Translations under genes and position numbers: made by a program | Assembly (NCBI RefSeq): GCF_008831285.2 | Contig: NC_045146.1 | Coordinates: 8,134,972 to 8,198,971 of the forward strand | Reading direction: 5' to 3' | DNA length: 64,000 bases | Source of the DNA: Nymphaea colorata | Taxonomy: Eukaryota; Streptophyta; Magnoliopsida; Nymphaeales; Nymphaeaceae | Notes under the pieces: model-generated | Databases searched by the model: none | What the model saw: only the letters and a program-made list of their open reading frames with translations | Told to the model about the DNA's origin: nothing | Part shown: in pieces, positions 1 through 10,700 of the stretch | Layout of the letters: each line of letters opens with the position of its first letter | Position numbering within the stretch: the stretch's first letter is position 1

Positions 1-113
1 ACCAGATGACTAAATATTTAAATCTGCTGCTAGAAAACACCTTAAACCACGACAATATCATAAACTGGTACAATTTTGAAAAGTTATGGGAATATCCGGT
101 AGCTGGCTAATTT

Positions 114-115
<2 letters not shown>

Positions 116-150
<35 letters not shown>
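116..150. repeat. (TA)n microsatellite
   Basis: An uninterrupted TA dinucleotide tract of about 35 bp is followed by an A-rich stretch. It lies just outside the start of the family-A repeat, the kind of position where AT-rich microsatellites often border transposon insertions. Confidence 0.95.
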
Positions 151-157
<7 letters not shown>

Positions 158-167
158 TAAAAAAAAA

Positions 168-333
168 ATTATAAGTCCAAATGACCATTTTACCCTTCAC
201 CATGAGATTTTCAAATTGGTTTTCAAAACCAAATTTTAAAAACAAAGGTCATTATTGAGCGAAACAAGTGCATTGAGCACCTATACCTGTATCACCTAGG
301 TCACCATTGCTGTAAAATGACCATTTACACCCC

Positions 334-368
<35 letters not shown>

Positions 369-2150
369 GTAGGAATTTTCGTCAAAACTCTGGGAATTGA
401 GTGATTAAGCCATTTCTTAGCTTTAAATTGCCTCAGGAGGAGGCGTTAGAGTCGGCTTAGTAGGGTTTCCTTAGCTTAAAGCCAGTTCAATGCATAGCTG
501 GATTTGCTCACTAAGACCGTGCACCAGCCAATTCTGGAACATTGGAATCAAGCCAGACCAAGCTAAACATAAGTTCTTCTTAGTATAAACAAAGCATTTC
601 TTTAGTTAATTTTAGTTTTAGAATCCAAACTTGAGTTCTAGATCTTTGTCATAAAATCAGAGAGACACTCTCTCACCAGCTTTAGTAGGTCAAAACTAAA
701 ATTCTCACAATCTAAACCATGTCAAGTTATGCTGAGCTATGATCATATTCTTTAGTATTACTCTAAGCATTTTGCTTCCGTTCATTCATCCATATTTGGT
801 ACCAATTTTCATGTTACAAATTTACTAAGGTTTGTTCAGTTTTGGATATCTAGTTTTAGTTTACCTCAATCTTTCGAGCTGAATTTTGATCAATATGTGA
901 ATCAAATTTTCAATTTATTTACACAGTTGCTATCAACAACTCTTCAAGATAGTATTTTCAGCTCCAGATTGGATGGACATGACTCAGATCAAAAGTTCTC
1001 ATTTTTCCTTGCCTAAGCTTTAGGAAAGTGTCATTTTGATATCTGTAAAAATTGAATTTTTTAGTTTTGGAGGGAGCAAACGAGGTCATTTTTTTCACCA
1101 AATTGTATTTGTTGTATTCTCGTCTGTGATCCGAATTCAATTCCCTAAAACCAATTTGTGCAAGGAGAAGTGCTGATCAATTCTTGATAAAGGATTCAGA
1201 TTGACATTGGGTATGGAGAATGAATGATGCATGAATATGGAGCCGAGAAAACACACACATTAAAAGGATATTTTAAAACAGATATATCACATAAAAATTG
1301 TTCATTTTTTATCACATATGTATACTAATTCGGATTCTGTCTATGACGGCTTGCTCAGCAAAGAAGTTCACATGATTCATGCCATTCATATGAGTTAACA
1401 TTAAATATAGAGTGAGAAATCCATGTTGTATTATTTGAATACAATATGCATTAAGCTCACATGTGAATCCTGGACCTGGGAAGATTCTAGAAAGTAGATC
1501 TGGATATGATACAAATATCTGGATCATGATTTGATATTGAGATATAAAATTTGAAATAATGGGTTTGAATCTATGAAGACATATCTCATATCTGAGATTT
1601 TTCCTACTCCAAACTTAGAACAAGAGTTACATGAAATATGAAGAGTTTAATCTTTCACATCACGATAACAAGTTTTTGGATTTGGATCCAATTTTGCGTA
1701 GAAATAGGACCACATCTCTCACCTGAGCCCTAGTATTGACTAGACTCCAAGTCTACATGATCTAGATTTGCATGCATCATATAAAATTTAATATATCGAT
1801 TTGCATGGATCTGTGATGATTTAGACATTGAACAAATGTAGAATTAATTTCTCATTGTTTATAAATCCAATTCTAATGTTCTACTTAGATTTTAAAACCT
1901 GAATGATTTTAAAATTAAGGAACGATTGCTTTATTAGGTTTTAGACCACATTTAGACTTAGAAATTGAAACATTTTAGTCTAGTTTTTAGTCAGATTACC
2001 CTTGGTAAAGTTGCTAGGATTGGTCAAACCTCATATCGACAGGTTGGGTCTCTTATCTCAGATTTGTACACATGAAAAATAGAGGCAAGTACATGTAAAT
2101 TATATCCCATTTATACTTTCTACAAGTATGATGAAAATTTTACATGTAAA
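168..2150 (+). mobile_element. Family-A repeat, putative 5' LTR/leader of a Ty3/gypsy element
   Basis: This non-coding AT-rich block recurs elsewhere in the window. Positions 168-1100 align colinearly with 13,643-14,490. Positions 1600-2150 align with 21,830-22,320. Positions 1160-1390 match 14,612-14,830 on the opposite strand, and about 1700-2150 match 16,510-16,960 on the opposite strand. It lies upstream of gypsy gag and pol relics on the same strand, and a colinear copy lies downstream of them. That arrangement suggests the pair are the LTRs of one old element. No clean TG...CA ends or primer binding site could be fixed, so the boundaries are those of the homology, not of an LTR. Confidence 0.5.
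335..366 (+). repeat. Homopolymer C tract (32 C)
   Basis: Thirty-two consecutive C residues follow a CCCT within the family-A repeat. The homologous site at about 13,820 in the other copy reads as a short mixed C-rich stretch, so the tract expanded in this copy only, or its length is an assembly or sequencing artefact. Confidence 0.9.
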
Positions 2151-4500
2151 CAAACATGGCGACCATGATGAACCTATCACTATCTGACCAGACTAAATGT
2201 TATAGTTTTCTAAGTTTCAAATGTCATCCCATGCATGATGTGCATTAGAACCTAGAATTGAGAGAGATCATCTATGCTCACATAGATACATGGTCATATA
2301 TTTCCTCTCTCAATGGAGGAGTTGCTTGATAACAATATTTGTCTCTGGTTTTGACCTTAATCACCATCTTAGGCCCCATTGCATTAGAGCCAACTAACTG
2401 TGCATTTACTTGCATATTTCTAAATACGTTTTTACCTATACGTTACAGTCATCATGTCATGAAATACTCTATGTGTTCATTAGCTCGTGGTGGTTCAAGA
2501 GATGGGCCAACCTATTGAAGGCTGGTATTGTCCCTCTCCTCACCCGTACTAAGGCAGTAACCTAGTATATTGATGAGTGATCAAGGAAAACAAGTATCCA
2601 CAACCCCTATAACCATATTTGGAGGAGTCTATGCCACATGCTCTAGGCATCTATATATTAGGCATATCTGATATATGGAACAATTGATGATCTCAAATCC
2701 CAGATATCTAGTTAGGGAGATGAAGATGATCCCCAGAAGTTTGCATGATAGAGCCGTGTCATTAGAGTACTGTTTGAGCATTTTATGCATGTTTTTTTTT
2801 TATTATGTGTTTTATTTACAAGCATCGCATTTGATCAAAGTCAAACACAATCTTTTTCATAAAAAACTAGACATGAATTTCAGAAGAACCAATTTTACTT
2901 GTGTCAAAATTGTCTAGGATTTGCAATCTTTGTGTCGTCCCCTAGTTTCACTTCAGCCTGTGAAGATCAAATTTTGTCATTTGTAAGTTCCAAATTTGCT
3001 CTTGGGTTGACCTTGATAGACACAATCACATCATTTACCCTGGCCATCTTCTATTTTGTACTCATTCAAATGTCCATCCTAACCCCTGCCATGTCATTTT
3101 GTTAGTTACCATCATCAAGACATTTTCCCAAGGCTATGCTGTACACTCTATTCTTAGAAATGACCTAGGCACCAGGTACATTCCCATAGATGGACTCGTG
3201 CCAGGCTGGGATCCTCAGTGGTTCGAATAGTTCATGGACATCTTCCCCCATCATTTATATGACTGTGGTATGAAGACAATGACATTATCAGCAGTTTGCC
3301 AAATCAACAACAACCTACTCTCATGGATTTGTTTACCCACATTTTGGGTCAGTGAGAACCAGTAGGAAAACCTAGGAACCTGGTGGATGATCAGTTTGTC
3401 ATCAACTTCAGGCCAGCAACTACAAGGATTTATTGTACACTTACATGCATTAGGATTTAGAATCTCAAGGAGGGAGGTTGCTGCTTCCTCTGGCTGGTGG
3501 ATTTTCATGTACATTTCAAAGGCTTTATAGATGAGATGAGGGCTTGATACCAAGCTACAACACATGACCAAGGAGGTGATGATGGTCTACATGGTAGGAC
3601 TCACCATTTTCTTCAACAGGCAGAGCACCATGGACCTGCGCATTCTCTAGCTTTTCAGAATAAGGGTAGGGCACCATGGAACTGTGCATTCTCTAGCTTT
3701 TCAGAATAAGGGTAGGGCACCAGGACTTGGCATCTTTCACTTGCCATGGCTGGATTGGCATTTCTATATAAAGTTCTCACATGAGTTTTTATGGGAGACT
3801 CTAACATGATAGAAGGTTGCCTCTAGCTTTTCTAGGAGTGGTTCCACAGGCACGTTGTCCATGAAGGTTCAGTTTTTAGGCCCACAAGCAACATATTATC
3901 ATTACATGCATACATGCATTTGTTAGGTGAGTTAGTGGAGGAACACATTGTCTCAGACTTCTTCTACAGGAAGTAGTTGGATCGTTACACATACCAAGAC
4001 AGGAGGATAAACATTTTTTTGCTTATACCATTCTTCATGGTCCCATATCATTCAGAATTGTGAGTGGCACAATTTTGCTAACAACCGATGAACTTTTACA
4101 TGATGCGAGGAGGCTACCACATAGTAGCAGACTTTGATATAGAAAGCGAGGAATGGTAGAGCATCCAGAGTCTGGTCATTTCATCCTGGTCCTTTGTAGG
4201 GATTAGGATTTATGCGTATGGGGAATCGGCTAGGTCTATAATGTACATGAAGTGATCAGAAACTATATGTCTCGCTCTTTATTGTCATTAAGTCTATATC
4301 ATGAAAAATATTTACAATACAATGATATTTTGATTTTTCTACTTTTCCTTCAATTTTCCAATAAATACATGTCTTTTCTTCCTTGAGTTTCTAAAACAAT
4401 GTTACTTTTACCTCTTTTTTAAAGTTAACATGTTCTTCTTAGGTGAAATAGTGACAAGAAATATCTATGGCACTTCACACAAGATCCCAAGGTGAAAAGG
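2151..4500 (+). other. Untranslated/ORF1-like zone of the gypsy element, no intact gene
   Basis: No reading frame here is recognised. Short frames near 2675-3105 and a minus-strand frame at 3251-3571 lack any known motif and look like chance openings. On the plus strand, 3,150-3,330 and 3,930-4,190 read as protein-like but stop-riddled stretches. That would fit a decayed extra ORF ahead of gag, as in some Tat/Ogre-like gypsy elements, but this is inference. A 46 bp tandem duplication lies inside. Confidence 0.3.
3623..3722 (+). repeat. 46 bp tandem duplication (about 2.1 copies)
   Basis: The unit beginning GCACCATGGA recurs at a 46 bp spacing (3625, 3671 and a partial third copy from 3717). 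The two full units differ at only a few positions, so this local duplication is much younger than the surrounding decayed element. Confidence 0.85.
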
Positions 4501-4713
4501 AAAAAAGAACTAGAGATCTAGGAGGAAATGAAAAACTCTCCTCAAGTTGATCCCACTCTTATGCTGACAATCTAGAAGATAATCCAGCAAATGATGAACA
4601 ATGAAGCTGCAGTAGGGTCGATTGGAAAAAAATCAAAAGGATAGACCAAGGACAAGGAGCTGGAAACCTCTATTGGACATGTAACAGACCGTACCCAATC
4701 CCAAAACGAGGAA

Positions 4714-5084
4714 ATGGACAAAACTAGCTGGCATATACAAAGCATGGGCAAAAAAACCTACTCCAGGATGGTTTTTTGTGAAGGTCTGGATGATGAGGAT
4801 CTCAAGGGACTTCTAAGAAAGTTTAGCAAGTTCAAAGACATCGAAAATCCACATACGCATATGTCAATTATTTTCGCTAAACATGGAAAATTTTAGGACA
4901 AAAACAAAGTTCTATTCATCTGTTTCCCTCAGAGCCTAGAAGAGGATGTTATATAGTGGTATATGGAATCTATTGATCCCATGCAAATGTGGGCTTTTGA
5001 TAAGGTGGTCAATGCCTTCATCGAGAAATATGAGTCAAACTTGTTAGTGGTACCGACCATTGACATACTTATCAAATGGCTTTA
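4714..5084 (+). pseudogene. Ty3/gypsy gag, N-terminal part (broken)
   Basis: The open part at 4714-4896 and its stop-interrupted continuation read as the capsid-like retrotransposon gag domain. The frame contains an LRKFSKF-like stretch, then LFICFPQSLEEDVI followed by a WY pair, and then AFIEKYES. This matches the usual layout of plant gypsy gag: a hydrophobic FP motif, an invariant W-Y pair, then an F-x-E/Q-x-(F/Y) helix. In-frame stops occur near 4894 and 4955 and at the end. Gag resumes only at about 5690, because a fragment of integrase sits between. The product would have formed the virus-like particle of the retrotransposon; the copy is dead. Confidence 0.6.
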
Positions 5085-5680
5085 GTTCAGATTACTCTTG
5101 ATGTCTCAACAAGTGGGAAGCTCGAGAAATAATTCAAGAAGCCTATGAAAAAAACTGCAAGGGGCATGCTGGTTCTCAAACTTTGATCAAGCAGCTAATT
5201 CGAGTAGGCTACTGTTGGCCAACTATGCAACAAAATTGCTACAAGTTTGTCAAAATATGTTTAAAATTCTATATTCATGACGATGTCATACATGCTCCAG
5301 TAGCATATTTACACTTTGTTGAATTTCCATGGCCCTTTTTAATGTGGCCATTTGATGTGGTAGGGCCAATTAACCGTCCCACGTCAAACATACATAAGCA
5401 CTTTTTTTATGTGATGAAACATTTTGCTAGTGGGTGGAAGCCTTCACCTTGAGAACAATGGAAGGCAAACACATTGTCTTTTATTAACAAGAACATCTTG
5501 TGGAGATTCAGGGTGCCACATGATAGGTTTGATAATGAAATGCATTTTTAGAATGAAAGGATGCACAATTTTTGCTTAAAATTTAAAAGCAATGATCACT
5601 TTTAGCACTCTACTATTCATAGGGAAACAAACAAGTGGAAGCCACCAACAAGATCTTGATCTGGATCATGAAAATGGGCA
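5080..5680 (+). pseudogene. Gypsy integrase fragment lodged inside gag
   Basis: This block resembles the start of the pol integrase at about 7965-8540 over most of its length. Shared features include the GHAGSQTL-like start, the (Y/C)CWPTMQQ stretch, WPF, DVVGPIN and the NERMHNFC stretch. It carries the zinc-binding region and the first catalytic Asp region (FDVVGP). The later part is interrupted by stops, and the NGQ-E motif is degraded. It ends at an EATNKIL-like stretch, after which gag sequence resumes. Integrase normally lies at the 3' end of pol, so this is an ectopic copy, probably placed by recombination between related elements. Its start shares sequence with the normal integrase at the TTTAGTTCA...GATGTCT border. 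Confidence 0.65.
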
Positions 5681-5689
5681 GTAGAATCT

Positions 5690-6090
5690 TTGTCATCAAG
5701 AACTTGGTCTCCAACATGCAACCCAGCCATGCTAACCAATAGCATGTTTATAAGACCAAAGGAGAGAATGTGAAAGATAAAGTACAAAGTCGTGCAAATA
5801 GTGAGAAGAGTCCAACTTGGATGCATGATAGAAAATTCACTCCCTTAAAATAGAAGAGGGAGGAGATTCTAGCATATCTTCTAACAAAAGGTCTCAGCTT
5901 GCTGCCACATGTATCAGATCCTAGAGAAATGAAGGGAAATGGGAAAGACCAGTTCTGCAAATTTCATCGTGCTTTGGGCTATAGTACAAAAGATTGCATA
6001 CCGTTCAAGCATGTCATCTAAGATCGCATTGATAAGGATCTATTGGTTAGAGTGACCACTCCATAGGTCTTCAAGGACCCGTTTAAGGTC
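5690..6090 (+). pseudogene. Ty3/gypsy gag, C-terminal part
   Basis: The translated stretch FTPLK...EEILAYLLTKGL, followed by FCKFHRALGYSTKDCIPFK, is the conserved tail of plant gypsy gag. It includes the C-x2/3-H-x6-T-x-(D/E)-C zinc-knuckle-like motif. It continues the gag interrupted at about 5084. Stops occur at about 6019 and 6063. Downstream, at 6100-6430, the frame is too degenerate to read. The identification rests on the family pattern and is not tested by a search. Confidence 0.65.
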
Positions 6091-6432
6091 AATGGCAAAA
6101 ATACAGTTGCCATGGTTATTAACATACCTTTTATCTGCAAGATCATATTAGGCCTGCACACAAGAAAAGATGGTCATCATGACCATCAAAAGCAAGCCCA
6201 CGTAAAGCCCGCTGAATTTCATTCAGGCCTTTAGCAAAAAGACAGTTGCAATGTATATACAAGCGGATGAGCCCAAGCCCACCAACTCCCAAAAGTTAGT
6301 TTACAAAGTCAAAGAGACAACCACAACCACCAAGCCTCAACCTAGGTGTATAAACAATAGATCAAGAGAGAAGAGAAGAAAAGCTGAAGACCAGCCCAAA
6401 TCTTCTAGTGTCATCAGGTCTTAAACATCCCT

Positions 6433-6702
6433 TTGAACATCTTTTTTATGGACCTCATAAACAATTCTGCTGTACATAGGATTGTCATGGAGGAAGTGCT
6501 CAGCCATATCAAGGTTAAATCCAACACCATTTCAGAAACTCTAGAACATACCCTCAATTTGGTCATGGTAAATGGTCATCTTACCTTCTCAAAGGATGAT
6601 TTGCCAAAGCTTCACCAAGTTCACAATAGTGCATTTTACATCATGGTGAGGACCCTGGGCATGAATGTTCCACATGTTTTGATAGATGTAAGAGAAGTCT
6701 AA
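6433..6702 (+). pseudogene. Ty3/gypsy protease region (fragment)
   Basis: An 89-codon open stretch contains LTFSKDDLPKLHQVHN, then LGMNVPHVLIDVREV. Plant gypsy protease regions have the arrangement F-(S/T)-x-x-D-L followed about 25 residues later by V-x-R-V-L-I-D-x-G-(S/A). The catalytic Asp of the LID motif is present, but the following G-S/A is replaced by V-R, so the active site is lost. It lies between gag and the RNase H relic, as expected for gag-PR-RT-RH-IN order. Confidence 0.6.
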
Positions 6703-7435
6703 ATATCCGCTAGCATATGACCCCAAAGCCTTGAGTTAGAATGATGAGCACTACATGCCAGATGACAATGACCATCTATGGCCTTGACCAGCGGTGAAAG
6801 GGAAGATCTACCTTGATTTACATATTAACTTCACCATCCTTACAGTCTTATTTATGTGGTAGATGTGCCACCATCATATAACTTGTTACTCGAATGACCA
6901 TGGATCCACAAGGCGAAAATGATGCCATCCACCCTACACCAGTGTGTCAAATGGAGTCATGGATGCACCATGGCAATGGTCATGGCTGAGAAACTAAAAG
7001 CAAGACTACCATAGCCTATGGTCCCTCGTCCTATGTGCACCATCAAGATGCTAAGTGTTTGGCACCCAAACAAAGTACATCTGAAAGACAGCTTTGAATG
7101 CTTAGGTACAATGGACATGAGCTTAGTTAGTAGGTTAATACTATCGATTGGAGAGGACTGACCTTCTACAAGGATTTCATTTGATGATCAAAATGGGGCA
7201 CAACCCATACATAGACTTGAGCGCCAATGAAAATGGCATAATTGAGTCAATCAGTAGCGGAGCCGGGCATAAGGGCACAACAGGTCTCGGCTATAAAAGA
7301 AAAGTGTCCAAGGGAAAAGTAGTCTCAAAATTAAATCCTCTCAAGTCCATTTTGGAGCAGCCATTTCTCACATGAAGGATAGCCAAGTGGTAGGTACTCC
7401 TTATGCATTATGACTTTAAGTACATTTCCTAAAAA
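6703..7435 (+). pseudogene. Collapsed reverse-transcriptase zone of gypsy pol
   Basis: The RT should lie here, between protease and RNase H, but only 730 bp remain and no LPQG or YxDD-type motif is visible. The open stretch at 7148-7375 contains ...TTGLGYKRK..., resembling the GLGY linker that precedes RT in plant gypsy polyproteins. Most of the roughly 1 kb RT domain therefore appears deleted. The rest is stop-rich. Confidence 0.45.
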
Positions 7436-7439
7436 CTTA

Positions 7440-7940
7440 TTTTAAAGGACAAGCATTGGTTAATCACTTGGCACATTTCCCATTGGTCAATGAATTAATT
7501 GAAATTACTTAGTCATGGGCAATGTTCTTTGATGGATCTAAGTACATAGTAAGAACATGCATTGAGATTCTCCTACTCACTCTCTAAAAGGAGATGACCT
7601 GTCACTCTATTAAACTAGAATTCACATGGAGACACAACATGACTGATTATGAATGATTAATACTTAGGGTAAGGACACTTCTTAGTTTCAACATTCAAAA
7701 GGTTCATACATATAGCGAGTCCTTACTCATTGTGGACCAAGTCAATGAAAAATGAAAGGTAAAATATCCAAAACTAACAGCCTATCAAGAAATGGCCTGA
7801 GCTTTCATCCAGCAATTCGAGGAAATCTAATCGTTTGATATCAAGAAGGAGTTCAATTAGTTTGCAAATGGCATGGCCAATTTGAGATTCAACATCACCT
7901 TCAAGAAAAACAAGCTCTGCTGAGCTTTCGAGGTTGGGAG
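7440..7940 (+). pseudogene. Ty3/gypsy RNase H domain relic
   Basis: The translation reads MFFDGSK, then about 30 residues later IKLEFTWRHNMTDYE, LILRVRTLL, SESLLIVDQVNE and FNxFANGMANL. These correspond to the plant gypsy RNase H blocks FDGS, (F/L)x-NN-xAEYEAL, GDSxLIxxQV and x-x-xADALA. The first catalytic Asp (FDGS) and the YE glutamate remain. The third position reads S-E-S instead of G-D-S. At least six stops interrupt the frame. The domain would have degraded the RNA strand during reverse transcription. Confidence 0.7.
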
Positions 7941-7964
7941 ACTGACTAAATCAGCATGTATAGC

Positions 7965-8930
7965 TTCAGTTCATAATACTCTGGATGTCTTAACAAGAAG
8001 AAAGCCTATGAAGGAATCTACAGAGGGCATGCCAGTTATTAGACTTTGGTCAATCAGTTGATTTGAGTAGGCTATTATTGGCCAATTATGCAACAAGACT
8101 GCTACAAGTTTGTCAAAGGATGCTTAAAATGCTAGATTTATGCCAATGACATACATTTTTTGGTAGCATATTTACACTCTATTGTATAGCTATGGCTTTT
8201 TTAATGTGAGAATTTTATGTGGTGGGACACATAAACCCTCCTACATCAAATAGAAACAAGTACTTTCTCGCTGTGACTTAATATTTCACTAATGTGTGGA
8301 ATCAATCACCTTGAAAATAGTGGAAGGCAAGCACATTGTCTCTTTTATCCACAAAAACATTTTGTGTAGATTCAGGATGTCGCATGACATCATGTCTGAT
8401 AATGGAATGCAATTTAAGAATGAAAGAATGCACAATTTCTGCTCAAGATTCAAAATCAAGCATCACTTCTCAGCACCCTGTTATCCACAGGAAAACAGCC
8501 AAACGGAAGAACTAATAAGATCTTATCCGAATTATGGAAAAAACTATAGAAACTGGTCCTCACTAGCATGAAAGGCTGCACAATGTATTATGGGCTTACA
8601 AGACAACCATCAAAACTCCCACTGAAGCCATTATAGCAAAACTGGTATATAGTACAGGTGTGGTTCTCCCTTTACACGTGTAAAATCTTGTTTACATGTT
8701 TGCATCCCTCATTGAGATCCTAATGGATCAGTAGTAGAGATAGTGGATGCTACAATTAGATTTGCTCAATGAAAAAAGACTATGAGCAGCAGAACATGTA
8801 GAGGCATATGATAGAAGATACAATAACGCTATGCCAAATGAGTAATAGAGCAGAATTTCAAAGTTAATGAGCATTCCATGGAAGAATTCATCCTCATGGA
8901 AAGTGGGCACCCAATCGGAATGGATCCTAT
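7965..8930 (+). pseudogene. Ty3/gypsy integrase relic (pol C-terminus)
   Basis: The first half (7965-8290) has the zinc-binding region and WPI-MQQDCYKF but many stops. The second half is open at 8296-8571. It contains (M)SDNGMQFKN with the second catalytic Asp, then FSAPCYPQENSQTEE with the catalytic Glu of the DD35E core. After 8730 come NEKR and the VEAYDRRYN-like C-terminal motif. The final stretch, to about 9040, resembles the GxYVVK...YRLIDANG tail of plant gypsy integrases. The protein would have inserted the element's cDNA. It is broken by stops and frameshifts and is the end of the recognisable coding part of this element. Confidence 0.75.
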
Positions 8931-9040
8931 GTTGTTAAGAAAGATTTGTCATGCAATTCATATCGATTAATTGATGCTAATGGGGGTTGAATTGCTTGAT
9001 CATGTAAATGCTCATCATTTGATAAAAATCTATGTCTAAT

Positions 9041-9279
9041 CATATTGTATCAAATATTTACTATCAATAAAATGATCTTTGATGGGTAGACTAACCTCCC
9101 TCTCTCCCTACCCATGCATTCTTTGTGTCTTCCTCACACTGGTACATATTTTTAGTAAAAGAAGCAAATAGGTCATATTCTAAGAAATGAAAATGGCTAC
9201 AAAGGTTTTTGAACAAGGAAAGTTTCAGAGCTTTCAAAATCCGAGAGAAATCGAGAAACATGCTTACACAATCAATGCA
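9041..9279 (+). other. 3' untranslated segment after gypsy pol
   Basis: AT-rich DNA between the last integrase-like codons and the tandem array. No ORF or motif is seen. Confidence 0.4.
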
Positions 9280-10130
9280 TGCAAATTTTGTAACTTTTTT
9301 TATCTTTTCAAAAGTTCTAAGTTTTCAAGCATTTGATGCACATGTTTCCAATTTCACACTATAGTGCATACAAGTTATTCGATTTCACACAAGTTTTTTA
9401 TGTTCGCACTTAGACATACACAGGTTTTTCAAATTTTGCACATTAGCACACAAGTTCTCCAATTTTGCAATTCAATGCACACAAGTTTTTCTAATTTCAT
9501 GCTTCGGCATACTCAAGTCTTCCAACTTTATACAAGTTCCTGAAATTTTGTGCTTTTGCACATAATTTTGCCTTTCGATTTACCCAAATTTCACAAATTT
9601 TCAAGGTGATTTTGTGCTTCAGCTTACACATGTTTATAAGAATGTGTTACAGTATAAGATTTTGAGCTTTGGCGTCTCCAAATAAACATGCCATGACATA
9701 AGATTTCGCGCTTCAGTGCACACAAGAAACACGTTTGCAAACTCATGTATCATAGTATAAGATTTTGTGTTGTGATACACACAAGTAAATGTGTCTTAGT
9801 ATAAGATTTTGTGCTTCAACACACATAAGTAAATGTACTATTGCGTAATATTTTGCATTTCGGTGCACATAAGTCCCAATGTTTCAGTGTAAAATTTTGT
9901 GCTTTGGCGCATGCAAGCAAACACATGTTGGTATAAGACTTTCACTCTTTGGTGCACCCAACCAAACATGCATCAGCATAAAATTTCATGTTTTAAAACA
10001 CAAATAAGCATACCCTTGCATAAGATTTCACATTTCGGTGCAAACAAATACATGCACATGGATACAAGATTTTCCACCTCAATGCACATTCTTGCTCTTT
10101 GACGCACGTCAACATTACAAGCTTCACAAT
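9280..10130 (+). repeat. Degenerate tandem-repeat array at the 3' side of the gypsy element
   Basis: Two related unit types repeat across 850 bp. The first part (about 9300-9590) has units of roughly 30-40 bp containing GCACACAAGTTTTTC and AATTTTGCACTT-like strings. The second part (about 9600-10,110) has units of roughly 45-50 bp with the core GTATAAGATTTTGTGCTT followed by a GCAC-rich segment and CAAGTAAATG. At least ten diverged units are visible. Tandem arrays in the 3' untranslated region are a known property of Tat/Ogre-type gypsy elements and a recognised source of plant satellites. The position downstream of integrase fits that. Confidence 0.8.
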
Positions 10131-10614
10131 TTTGATGAATATTCATAACAAGTTATCATATTGTATTTTACAAGTACCCAAATAATTTCAGTATCCTTAA
10201 CACAACAGAAAATTTTCAGCCAATGATTTGTTGATCATCGAAGGATGAAAGTGATGACATGACCATATTGTAAGCCATGAAGAAAATTCAAGGAAAAAAA
10301 AGGAATCGAAGTCTCAAAGATGTCACTGACTTGGAGCCCTTAGAGGTCATTTGATAGCTGTACCATAGGATAGAACAGACAAGACGTCATGTCCATCACA
10401 CTACTATTTTGTTTATCCTGTCAATGGTGTTCCCTATCAATTGTTTGATAGTTTTAGGAACAAACATTATGTTCCTTATGTCCAACATTTGTTTTATCTC
10501 TATTTTTATTGTCTGTCTCGTTCGTCCTGTCTAATGTTTGTTTCTTGGAGTCCTTGTTCCATTATAAAAATACTCAAAGGAAGTGTTTTGAATAGCCAAG
10601 ATGATGCAATAGTT

Positions 10615-10644
10615 TTCTCTCTCTATATATATATGTATATATAT

Positions 10645-10675
<31 letters not shown>

Positions 10676-10700
10676 AAGAGAAAGAAAGAGAGAGAAAGAG
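10615..10700 (+). repeat. Compound palindromic microsatellite (TC)n(TA)n(GA)n
   Basis: CTCTCTCTATATATAT is followed by GTATATATAGAGAGAGA and a longer imperfect GA/GAAA tract. The TC and GA flanks around the TA core are complementary, so the tract can fold back on itself. The frames that run across it encode only low-complexity peptides. Confidence 0.9.

Noticed and set aside
1312-1527. Minus-strand 71-codon frame
   Set aside because: It lies inside the family-A repeat and shares a short FF(A/V)EQA string only with the inverted copy at 14.6 kb. No protein family; likely a chance opening.
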